Assembly: GCA_963744575.1 (NCBI GenBank)
Contig: CAVUUF010000022.1
Location: 1 to 64,000, forward strand
DNA: 64,000 nt
Source of the DNA: Palsa-504 sp963744575
GTDB taxonomy: Bacteria > Actinomycetota > Actinomycetes > Streptosporangiales > Streptosporangiaceae
Direction: 5' to 3'
Every line of letters starts with the position of its first letter. Within the stretch, counting starts at the first letter, position 1. The notes below the pieces were generated by a model, which was not told the origin of the DNA, searched no databases, and worked only from the letters and a program-made list of their open reading frames with translations. Of the stretch, positions 1 through 6,610 are shown piece after piece. A program made the translations under genes and the position numbers.

Positions 1-82
1 CGTCGTATCGATCCTGATCCCGCGCTCTACCCACGACAATGCCTCCCCCGGCTTGCCGGACGACCAGCATGGCGGCAATGAC

Positions 83-454
83 ATGGCAATCTTGCGGGGT
101 TTGGAACGAAACGTGCCGCTCACCCCGGCCCAGCAGGCCCGCGCCGCCCGCCTCGCGGCGCAGATCGCTGAGACCGCCCAGGCCGGCTTCATCCTGCCCG
201 GCACCCTCACCGAGCGGATGACCCGCTGCGGCTACCCCTACCGCCGCCACGCCGACCCGCCCCGCCTGCACGGCCCCTACCACCAGTGGACCCGCAAGAT
301 AAACGGCAAGACTGTCATCCGGATCCTGACCGACGACCAGCTCGCCGACTACCAGCCCTGGTTCGACAACCAGCGCCGCCTCCGCGAACTGATCGCCGAG
401 CTGGAAACCCTCAGCCAGGAAATCGCCGACGACGACCCCCGCTGGAACCGCTAG
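83..454 (+). CDS. DUF6788-like small protein
   Basis: A 123-residue protein of unknown function that resembles the DUF6788 proteins often found next to transposases and in integrated elements of actinomycetes. The core HGPYHQWTRKINGKTV (middle of the protein) looks like a small beta-hairpin, and is followed by a charged helix rich in Glu/Leu ending in an acidic tail. An in-frame ATG at 53 would add ten unconvincing residues; neither start has a strong ribosome-binding site, so the start is uncertain. Its neighbours (broken toxin, broken integrase) support a mobile-element setting. Family recall is from memory, not a search. Confidence 0.6.
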   Translation: MAILRGLERNVPLTPAQQARAARLAAQIAETAQAGFILPGTLTERMTRCGYPYRRHADPPRLHGPYHQWTRKINGKTVIRILTDDQLADYQPWFDNQRRLRELIAELETLSQEIADDDPRWNR

Positions 455-578
455 GGCCCCCCGGCCGGTGTGGGTTCAACGCGCTTAACCTGCAGGCGAA
501 CCTCCCGCTAGGCCCCATTAGCCCAGGTCATCTCTAAACGCGAGAACTTGACCAGGTCAGGCCCCCGGCCGCTGGGCG

Positions 579-849
579 TCACGTGTCGAGGCTGACGTGC
601 TGCACGCTGATGACTTCCTGGCCCTCATGCTCGGTGACGGTGTACCAGATGGTCACGTCATCGGCCGACAGGTGCAGCTCATAGGCGCCGGGCAGAGGGT
701 CGTCGCGGGGGGAAAGGGTCCGCGAGGGCCGGGACCGGCTCGTCCAGCAGATGAAAGATCGTGCGCTGCACCGTCCACCGCAGCGGCTGCGGCAAGGCCT
801 CAATCTCCTGCCAGGACGAGCCCGGGAAGCGAACGAGGCGATCACTCAC
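579..849 (-). pseudogene. RelE/ParE-type toxin, frameshifted
   Basis: Two reading frames together give one plausible 89-residue RelE/ParE-superfamily toxin. The N-terminal half reads VSDRLVRFPGSSWQEIEALP and continues through ALADPF. The C-terminal half, DDPLPGAYELHL to WYTVTEHEG and the end, lies in another frame. The break is at a run of six G on the + strand (707-712); removing one G restores DPFP-RDDPLPGAY. The GTG start at 849 overlaps the stop of the upstream antitoxin by 8 nt, the usual translationally coupled antitoxin-toxin layout. RelE-type toxins cleave ribosome-bound mRNA; ParE-type poison gyrase; which type cannot be told here. It is either a real inactivating mutation or a homopolymer sequencing error. 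Confidence 0.6.
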
Positions 850-1039
850 GTATTCCCCATGCCTCAGCGAGCTCCGCGCGGGTGAACGCGGGCGCGTCAT
901 CGCCCGGGCCGGGGTCGGCTTGAATGCGCGCCATAGCGACGCCTCGCCCGACCTCCCGACGCAGTCGCTTCAGCTCGGCCTTCAGCGCATCCAGTTCGGC
1001 ACGGGGAATACTGACCAGTTCGGATGCTTCGGCGCTCAC
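842..1039 (-). CDS. small antitoxin-like protein upstream of RelE-type toxin
   Basis: A 65-residue protein with a charged helix (ELDALKAELKRLRREVG) and a C-terminal segment ending AELAEAWGIRE. Its size, position directly upstream and 8-nt overlap with the toxin reading frame fit an antitoxin that neutralises the toxin and represses the operon. No recognised DNA-binding motif is obvious, so the assignment rests mainly on context. From here to 1298 I see no other gene. Confidence 0.5.
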   Translation of the reverse strand: MSAEASELVSIPRAELDALKAELKRLRREVGRGVAMARIQADPGPGDDAPAFTRAELAEAWGIRE

Positions 1040-1298
1040 GCGGCTCCCTCAGTTCGGCGCTTCAGGCCAAAGTGTAGATCGATGAGGCCGGGATGGGCCG
1101 ATCCGCAGCTGACCCTTGCTGGGCCTGGGCCAGAGTAAGTCAGGGGACGACACTACGGTGGCAAGCCACGGTCGATGGCTGAGCCGTGGAACGGGTCGTG
1201 GAACGGGAGGCTGCGAAATTCCAGTGCCATCAGGGCTTCCGGTGCGGTCCGCCGTGCTATCCGTGCTGGTAGCGCACTCGCTGCCAGGTCGCGGGCCT

Positions 1299-1340
1299 CT
1301 CGTAATGCGTAGGTCATCGGTTCGATTCCGACAGGCGGCT
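1299..1340 (+). other. tRNA-Thr(CGT) 3'-half, probable attachment-site core
   Basis: The sequence from the anticodon loop CTCGTAA through a T-arm (GG-TTCGATT-CC) to the acceptor 3' strand AGGCGGC and discriminator T matches the 3' half of an actinobacterial tRNA-Thr with anticodon CGT. The upstream bases do not provide a matching 5' acceptor strand GCCGCCT or a 5' anticodon stem, so this is not a full tRNA. A tRNA 3' half next to the 3' end of a tyrosine integrase is the usual core of att sites of AICE/SLP1-like elements. Confidence 0.55.
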
Positions 1341-1347
1341 CGCAGCT

Positions 1348-1392
1348 AAAAGGCCACTTTCGCCCTTAAGTTCGAAGCGGAAGTGGCCTTTT
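1348..1392. terminator. bidirectional hairpin terminator
   Basis: A perfect 12-bp inverted repeat, AAAAGGCCACTT at 1348-1359 and AAGTGGCCTTTT at 1381-1392, with a 21-nt loop. It has T-tracts on both strands, so it can end transcription of the integrase (minus strand) and of anything read through from the tRNA side. Confidence 0.8.
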
Positions 1393-1420
1393 GCTAACGG
1401 ATCTGCTAACAGTCGGGGTG

Positions 1421-1895
1421 CTACGCGGCCTTCACGGCCTGGGCGAAGATGCCCGCGGCAGCAGCCTCGGCGCTGCGGATAACATGGGCGTACACGCGCA
1501 GGGTGATGGCGGGGTCGGCGTGGCCCAGGCGGGCCGCGACGACATGCACCGGGACGCCCGAGAGCAGCAAGGTCGTAGCGTGGAGGTGTCTGAGGTCGTG
1601 CAGCCGTGCGTGCGGTAGATGGTCCTCCGGACGGGGACCTTGGTATGGCTCGTTGTGGGCGCGGATGAGCTTGGGCATGAGCGATGTGACGGTATCGGGG
1701 TAGATGGGTTCGCCCCAGCCGGTCGTGAAGACGTATCCGTCTTTGGTTTCCGCGCCAGGAGTCGCCCGCTTGCAGTTGCTCAGCAACCTGGTCGGCCCTG
1801 CGCTGGCGCAGGACGGTGACGGTGTCGTCATGGATGGAGACGACACGTGTCCGGCCGCTCTTGGTCGTCCCGTTGATGCGCGGCCCGTGGAACCA
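1421..1895 (-). pseudogene. tyrosine site-specific integrase, C-terminal remnant with frameshift
   Basis: The C-terminal catalytic part of a phage/AICE-type tyrosine recombinase. Visible are LHDLRHLHATTLLLSG (the H-x-x-R box), VVAARLGHADPAITLRVYAH (the final H and tyrosine nucleophile) and an upstream segment RTRVVSIHDDTVTVLRQRR. The two parts are in different frames, joined near 1745-1765, and the N-terminal core-binding domain plus the first catalytic Arg region are missing. It ends 29 nt before the terminator hairpin and about 80 nt from the tRNA-Thr-like core. The 5' border, near 1895, is where similarity stops and a different gene remnant begins. Confidence 0.75.
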
Positions 1896-1907
1896 AGGAA
1901 TGATCGA

Positions 1908-2019
1908 TCCAGCCCGGCACCATGGACTGGACATCGTCCGCGCCATCGCCGACGAGTGGGGCATCGACGGAGACCACACCACCCGAACCATCTGGGCAAG
2001 GTTCGACTGGCCCGAATAG
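1908..2019 (+). pseudogene. C-terminal tail of an RsbW-like ATP-binding protein
   Basis: The frame ending at 2019 reads GLDIVRAIADEWGID and then WARFDWPE and a stop. This is the typical last ~35 residues of HATPase_c_2 anti-sigma-factor-type ATPases (G-L-x-L-V-x-A-L-A-D-x-W-G, then TVWFEL). Nothing upstream in the same frame continues the fold; the integrase remnant begins there on the other strand. It therefore looks like the 3' end of a gene cut by an insertion or deletion. Confidence 0.5.
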
Positions 2020-2520
2020 CCGCGGACAAGGGGAGGCGCGCGATACTCGCTTCTCACCTTACGCTAAAGAGCAGTCACCAGCCGTCACAAGCACGGCGCC
2101 CAACCTCGGTGCCTAGGTCCAACTGATCGTTGACGGTTTGTCTAGTCGCACCTGATTCTTGACGGATCGGTCCCAGGACATGTTTTACAGATTGCCTAGT
2201 TACGGCAGCCGCATTTCACTAGCTGACCAGGGCAATCTCGGCGGCGCGATGTCGGCGGCGCCGCCGCGGCGCCCCCGCCGCCGGGCTCTGCCTTGGAGGC
2301 CCGCCCGGCGCGGGTGCGTCCTGCGAGTGCTGGAGTGCCGACGTGATCAGACGCGTCGATCCGCACACACGCGGATCGCCGACCGGTCACCTCGCGGGTC
2401 GATGGCCTGGGGACGCGGCCACACATCGAGAGCGCCTGCTGCATCGTCACAACCGGGCACCCCGAGTCTGCCCCCGACCGCTCGCCGGGTCCTAGCGGAC
2501 ACCGGGGAAGATGGATCGAT
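2020..2520. other. non-coding stretch with IS-end-like repeats
   Basis: No convincing gene. It holds two spaced copies of GAT-N2-TTGACGG (2125-2135 and 2154-2165), followed by GGTCCCAGGACATG. This reminds me of the outer end of IS481/ISL3-type elements, but no transposase frame is present, so any IS is only a solo end. The rest up to 2520 shows nothing I can assign. Confidence 0.3.
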
Positions 2521-3123
2521 GTGAACCCGGACGTACGCGAACCTGCGGAGCTGGCCAGGCTGACCCGGCGGGGATTCTGGCTGGAGTACGCCAGCATGGC
2601 CTGGATGACCGTGGAGGCAGCGGTCGCGGTCGCATCCGGGATCATCGCCTCTTCGATCGCCCTGATCGGCTTCGGCCTGGACTCGGTCATCGAGTTCTTC
2701 GCCGCGGCCGTCGTGGTCTGGCAGCTGCGCGGCGGGGGAGAAGAACGCGAATCCCGCGCGGTCCGCCTGATCGGCATGACGTTCTTCGTCCTGGCCGCCT
2801 ACCTGGCTGCCGAGAGCATCCACGACCTCATCAGCCAGGGCCGGCCCGGACAGCCGGTCGCAGGACTGATCGTGACCGCGGCAGCCCTGCTGGTCATGCC
2901 GTCGCTGGCCGTGGCCAAGCACCGGACCGGCAAGGCCCTGGCCAACCGGACCCTCATCGCCGATGCCGCCGAGAGCGCCTTTTGCGCCTTCACCTCCGGC
3001 GCTGCGCTGCTGGGCGTGGGGCTCAACGCCTGGCTCGGCTGGTGGTGGGCCGACCCCGCCGCGGCTTTGATCATCGCCGCCCTGGCCGTCAAAGAAGGCG
3101 CGGAAATCTGGCAAGACGACTGA
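2521..3123 (+). CDS. short CDF-like cation efflux membrane protein
   Basis: A 200-residue membrane protein with about five or six hydrophobic segments. It matches the transmembrane half of cation diffusion facilitators: GFGLDSVIEFFAAAVVVW in the second helix (D and E where CDFs place metal ligands) and ADAAESAFCAF in the fifth. It lacks the cytosolic C-terminal dimerisation domain of full CDF proteins (usually ~300 residues), as in the short 'cation transporter' group of actinomycetes. The start is GTG at 2521. A full-length CDF follows 200 nt downstream, so both may export Zn/Cd/Co. Confidence 0.75.
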   Translation: MNPDVREPAELARLTRRGFWLEYASMAWMTVEAAVAVASGIIASSIALIGFGLDSVIEFFAAAVVVWQLRGGGEERESRAVRLIGMTFFVLAAYLAAESIHDLISQGRPGQPVAGLIVTAAALLVMPSLAVAKHRTGKALANRTLIADAAESAFCAFTSGAALLGVGLNAWLGWWWADPAAALIIAALAVKEGAEIWQDD

Positions 3124-3325
3124 CCACGACCATGCGGGCGCCGCGCGCGCAGCCGGGACGGTGAGCGGCCAGGCGCAGCTACCGCGAGGCCTGCAGGCTC
3201 ACATGCCCGCGCCGTATGATCGCAGAAAGCACGGCACGTTATGGCAGAGCGCGCTTGGCACGGGCCCCGCTCAACCGCAGCGGCGCGCAGACCCGGACCG
3301 CCTCGGTCACCAAGGCAGGGCCTGA

Positions 3326-4321
3326 ATGAGCAGCCAGGGCAACCGCTGGAGGCGGCGGCGCCAGGCCGCTGCCCACGGCGATGAGCATGGCCACAGGCAC
3401 GCGCATGGCGGGAACGACGGCGATTCCCATGGGGTCGGCGCTGAGGCGGACCGCCGCTACCTGCTGATCGCGCTCGCGCTGCTGGCCGCGTTCATGCTCG
3501 GCGAAGTGATCGTGGCAGTCGTCTCCGGGTCGCTGGCGCTGCTGTCCGATGCCGGGCACATGCTCGCCGACGTGGGCGCGATCGGCGCCGCGCTGTGGGC
3601 CATCCGGCTCGCGGCCCGGCCCGCCGCAGGCGCCTGGACATTCGGCTGGAAGCGCGCCGAGATCTTGTCCGCCGCGGGCAACGGCATCACGCTGCTGGTG
3701 GTCAGCGGCATCATCACGGCCGAGGCGATCAGCAGGCTCATCCACCCGCCGCACGTCGACGGCTGGCCGGTGGTCATTGTGGCCGCCGCCGGGATCACGG
3801 TCAACCTCACCGCGGCCTGGGTGCTGGCCAAGGCCAACCGGACCAGCCTGAACATGCAAGGCGCCTTCCGGCACGTGCTCACCGACCTGTACGGGTTCAT
3901 CGGCACGGTCATCGCCGGGCTCATCATCGTGGCCACCGGCTACACTCGCGCGGACGCCATCGCCTCGCTGGTCGTGGTCGCGCTGATGCTCAAAGCATCC
4001 TGGGAATTGCTGCGCGACTCCGGCCGGGTCCTGCTGGAAGCCGCGCCTAAGGACATGGACCTGTACAAGGTACGCGGCCACCTACTCGACACCCGCCACG
4101 TCCACGACGTGCACGACCTGCACATCTGGACGGTCACCTCCAGCTTGCGCGCGCTGTCGGCGCACGTAGTCGTCGATGACTCCTGCTTCTACGACGGGCA
4201 CGTGCCCAGGCTGCTCGATGAGCTGCAGGCCTGCCTGCTCGGGCATTTCGACCTGGAGCACTCCACCTTCCAGCTCGAAGCCGCCGAGCACGCCGGGCAC
4301 GAAACCGGCACCACCCACTGA
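3326..4321 (+). CDS. CDF family zinc/cadmium/cobalt efflux transporter (CzcD/ZitB-like)
   Basis: A 331-residue proton-coupled divalent metal exporter. It has a His/Asp-rich cytosolic N-terminus (GDEHGHRHAHGGNDGDSHG, about residues 18-36) for metal collection and six transmembrane helices. Helix 2 carries SDAGHMLAD and helix 5 HVLTDLYGF, whose His/Asp pairs form the transport site. A C-terminal cytosolic domain with HVHDVHDLHIW follows. It has full length for the family. It lies between the short CDF gene and the convergent MerR/cysteine-rich-peptide operon, so it is probably part of the same metal response, although its own promoter shows no clear MerR-type spacing. Confidence 0.93.
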   Translation: MSSQGNRWRRRRQAAAHGDEHGHRHAHGGNDGDSHGVGAEADRRYLLIALALLAAFMLGEVIVAVVSGSLALLSDAGHMLADVGAIGAALWAIRLAARPAAGAWTFGWKRAEILSAAGNGITLLVVSGIITAEAISRLIHPPHVDGWPVVIVAAAGITVNLTAAWVLAKANRTSLNMQGAFRHVLTDLYGFIGTVIAGLIIVATGYTRADAIASLVVVALMLKASWELLRDSGRVLLEAAPKDMDLYKVRGHLLDTRHVHDVHDLHIWTVTSSLRALSAHVVVDDSCFYDGHVPRLLDELQACLLGHFDLEHSTFQLEAAEHAGHETGTTH

Positions 4322-4430
4322 CACTCCCAAGCCGATAACGCAGGGGCGAAAATCGGGCCGGCATGCGAGCCGAAGGTGCAAAGGGACTCCCCCATCCCAA
4401 TCCTGGCCCATCGGTGGTGAGGCCGGGGGG

Positions 4431-4524
4431 CCGGGGATGGCCCGCTCAGTGTCCGGGCGCCCCTCCGGCCAGAAACCAAGGGCCAGGCACGAGCCTGCCC
4501 GGACCGGACGCGGGCCATCCCCGG
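4431..4524. repeat. long nested inverted repeat (structured element)
   Basis: A perfect 15-bp inverted repeat (CCGGGGATGGCCCGC at 4431-4445, its complement at 4510-4524) encloses a second perfect 8-bp one (GTCCGGGC 4451-4458, GCCCGGAC 4497-4504) with a GGCC/GGCC inner pairing. It lies in the 490-nt gene-free space (4322-4811) between the czcD-like gene and the cysteine-rich peptide gene, which face each other. It could be a structured RNA, a MITE-like insertion or an extended terminator without a T-tract. The rest of this space shows no gene. Confidence 0.6.
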
Positions 4525-4771
4525 CAAGGCGCGGGGCAGTCGCCAAGGGGTGCGGGATTGGGAAGACTTCCAGGTCAGCGGAAGATCGTCGTGCAATTAA
4601 CATGCAAATTAGCCAGGTGACAAGCGGTCAATCATGGCTACTCCCGGTCCGCCGAGTTGCCTGGCCAGCGATACCACGAACCGCGATCGGTCCACTTCCC
4701 AAGCTGATTAGTGCAGGTGGGAGATCTGGCGGGATCCACGAGCCACACGCGGCCCAGGTGAGCATCCGGGT

Positions 4772-4797
4772 CCCCGCCCTGGCGCCTCGGGGCGGGG
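4772..4797 (-). terminator. GC-rich hairpin after the cysteine-rich peptide gene
   Basis: CCCCGCCC (4772-4779) pairs with GGGCGGGG (4790-4797) around a 10-nt loop, starting 14 nt after the stop of the peptide gene on the minus strand. There is no T-run, so termination efficiency is uncertain. Confidence 0.5.
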
Positions 4798-4811
4798 GTA
4801 CGCCGGTCAGC

Positions 4812-4874
4812 TCAGCAGCATTCGCCGTCGCAGCATGAACCGTCGCAGCTGCCGGTGCCGCAGCACTCGCACAT
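4812..4874 (-). CDS. 20-residue cysteine-rich metallothionein-like peptide
   Basis: A short reading frame with eight cysteines in 20 residues, spaced C-x-C-C-x4-C-x3-C-C-x3-C-C and otherwise Gly, Asp, Glu, Ser, Thr. There is no room for a hydrophobic core, so metal binding (Zn, Cd, Cu(I)) is the obvious role. A near-consensus ribosome-binding site AAGGAGG ends 8 nt before the ATG at 4874; another ATG at 4880 is too close to it. The gene starts 23 nt after the stop of the metal-type MerR regulator and is surely co-transcribed with it. It is followed by a hairpin. I know no named family for it; it is far shorter than mycobacterial MymT. Existence of the frame and ribosome-binding site is seen directly; function is inferred. 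Confidence 0.7.
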   Translation of the reverse strand: MCECCGTGSCDGSCCDGECC

Positions 4875-4897
4875 CGCCATCACCTCCTTCCTGGTCG

Positions 4898-5317
4898 CTA
4901 AGAGCCGGGAGGGCACCAGGTCCCCGGGAACGGGTCAGGGCAGTCCGGGCCCGGCATCGCGGCCAGCATGCCGAGCAGTTCGGCCCGCAGCGCCGACAAC
5001 CGCTCGATTTCCTCCTCGATCTGAGCGACATGCCGCTCCAGCAAGCCTGCGGCAGGCTCGCACGGGCATGCGCCGGTATCGCGGACGGTGAGCAGCTCGC
5101 GGATCTCCGCCAGCCGCAGCCCGAGCCGCTGCGCGCCGCGGATGAAGAGCAGCCGGTCCACATCAGCCCGCCCGTACCGGCGATGTTCGCCTTCGGTCCG
5201 CCGCGGGACCGGCAGCAGGCCTTCCCGTTCGTAGTAGCGGATCGTGTCGGCCCGTACTCCGGTGCGGGAAGCCAGCTGTCCGACCGTCATCCCTCCGGTG
5301 ACCAGATCGACCGTCAT
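4898..5317 (-). CDS. MerR family heavy-metal-responsive regulator
   Basis: A 139-residue MerR-type activator that twists its own promoter when metal binds. The N-terminal winged helix is typical (MTVGQLASRTGVRADTIRYY, then EGLLP). A dimerisation coiled coil (about 85-115) follows. The metal-binding loop has a C-x-C motif (TGACPCEPA), with two further cysteines in the tail (DCPDPFPGTWC), close to the ZntR/CadR/PbrR pattern. The promoter at 5325-5355 places the transcript start at about 5318, so the ATG at 5317 would be leaderless; an internal ATG at 5290 is the alternative. It heads an operon with the cysteine-rich peptide gene. Confidence 0.9.
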   Translation of the reverse strand: MTVDLVTGGMTVGQLASRTGVRADTIRYYEREGLLPVPRRTEGEHRRYGRADVDRLLFIRGAQRLGLRLAEIRELLTVRDTGACPCEPAAGLLERHVAQIEEEIERLSALRAELLGMLAAMPGPDCPDPFPGTWCPPGS

Positions 5318-5324
5318 GCCATGA

Positions 5325-5355
5325 CGCTAAACCCTGGACCGCACTTCAAGTTCAA
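5325..5355 (-). promoter_or_regulatory. MerR-type promoter with 19-bp spacer
   Basis: On the minus strand TTGAAC (5355-5350) and TTAGCG (5330-5325) are separated by 19 bp, the over-long spacer typical of MerR-activated promoters. An imperfect dyad (AACTTGA against AACCCTGG) lies between the boxes. The -10 box lies directly in front of the merR start codon, which suggests autoregulation and a leaderless message. Confidence 0.6.
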
Positions 5356-5573
5356 GCCCCCGGTGCCGCTCGCGCCCGATCGAGCGGCAATCCAAGTGTG
5401 CTGCGGGCACTCAGGCGCAACCGGCGCCCCCCGCTGAGCAGGGTTCTGGCTGCATATCGACAGGGCACTCTCCGGCTTTCAAGCTGGTGATCCGGCCACC
5501 TCGCGCTGCCTGGGTCAGGACCACCGGACAGCAGCCAACGGCAAGCGTCGACGGTCGGCCTGCAGGGCAGTGG

Positions 5574-6335
5574 TCAACGGACCAGCTGGCGGGCTATCAG
5601 CGCAATGCCGCGGCCCCAGTCAGCCTGCTGAGCGATGGGCAGATAGGCAGTGCCGTTCTGCGTGTGGTCGGCCATCGGGCTTGCTGCGAACCGCTCCTTG
5701 CCGCTCGGGTCGATGAAATAGACCACCGAGGTATGCACGATATCGGCGTTCGGGCTCGGTGCCTGCACATAAACGTGATAGGCAGTCCAGACCGCCTGAA
5801 GGCTGGCCACCGGGCCGGTAAGGAAGTGCCAGGACGGGATCGTGTTCAGCTGCTGCTCGCGGGAATACGCGGCGACATCGGCGACCCCATGGTGGTAGGC
5901 GTTGACGTTCACCGCGGCGAACACCACGTGCGACGCCGCGGACCCGAGATCGTGATAGGCGCCGACGAACTCCTGCGACACGATCGGGCAGATGTCGGTG
6001 CAGTGCGGGTCCATGAACTCAAGCACCACCGCGCGGCCCTTGAAGCTGGCCAGCGAGAGCGGGTGCCCGGCCTGATCGGTCAGCGTGAAGCCGGGCGCGG
6101 TCTGCTCCGGCACCGGCGACAGGCTCATCAAGTTGGCCAGCGAGGCAGGCACGCTCGCCGGGATCCCGGAAACCAGAGCCGCGCCCGGCTGACTGTGATG
6201 CGGGCGCAACGCGGTCACCGCGAAGGCGAAGGCCACCGCGAAGACCAGCCCAGACGCGACAATCGCCAGCATCACCGACCGGTTGCCCCGCCGCTGCCTG
6301 GTCGGCGGCCTGAGGCCTGCCGCGACATCCCGCAC
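5574..6335 (-). CDS. SCO1/SenC family copper chaperone-like thioredoxin-fold protein
   Basis: A 253-residue, membrane-anchored extracytoplasmic protein. One N-terminal helix (about 20-45) is followed by a peroxiredoxin/thioredoxin-like domain. The copper ligands of the family are visible: MDPHCTDICPIVSQEF (C-x3-C) and, later, the His in DIVHTSVVYFIDPSG. SCO1 proteins deliver copper to the CuA site of cytochrome oxidase or act as disulfide reductants. Here the gene lies alone between the MerR operon and the ArsP permease, not beside oxidase genes, so a role in copper handling in this metal island is possible. It has normal family length. Confidence 0.85.
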   Translation of the reverse strand: MRDVAAGLRPPTRQRRGNRSVMLAIVASGLVFAVAFAFAVTALRPHHSQPGAALVSGIPASVPASLANLMSLSPVPEQTAPGFTLTDQAGHPLSLASFKGRAVVLEFMDPHCTDICPIVSQEFVGAYHDLGSAASHVVFAAVNVNAYHHGVADVAAYSREQQLNTIPSWHFLTGPVASLQAVWTAYHVYVQAPSPNADIVHTSVVYFIDPSGKERFAASPMADHTQNGTAYLPIAQQADWGRGIALIARQLVR

Positions 6336-6610
6336 GCACCGGATCCTAGCGCGCTTAGCCGGTGCCAGACGGCCGCAGGCTCCCCGGCAGCGGTAGGGTT
6401 ACCGACAGGCGGCATGCAGGTGGAAGTGTGAGTGTCCTGCCCCGGACCCGCCGTAGGAGGGTGCGTGACTCCCGGAACCCGCCAAGCCCGTCCGTAACCG
6501 CACCCTGCAGGGAAAGCTGCATCCGGTCAGGATCATTCTTGTGGCGGGGTTGACCCGCCGCAGCGGGCGGCACCACCTGCTCATTTCGTGCCGTCAGCCG
6601 GGTGCCCCGG
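6336..6610. other. intergenic region with one stem-loop
   Basis: No gene seen. AGGGTGCG (6458-6465) and CGCACCCT (6499-6506) can form an 8-bp stem with a 33-nt loop. It lies downstream of the ArsP-type permease and upstream of the SCO1 gene on the same strand, so it may separate their transcripts. Confidence 0.35.

Noticed and set aside
1247..1340. Complete tRNA with long variable arm ending at 1340
   Set aside because: A D-stem GCTA/TAGC can be drawn, but no anticodon stem forms and the 5' acceptor strand does not match AGGCGGC; only the 3' half is tRNA-like.
4322..4811. Cobalamin or other known riboswitch in the structured region
   Set aside because: The consensus boxes of the cobalamin riboswitch are not present on either strand, and no gene starts downstream on the right strand.
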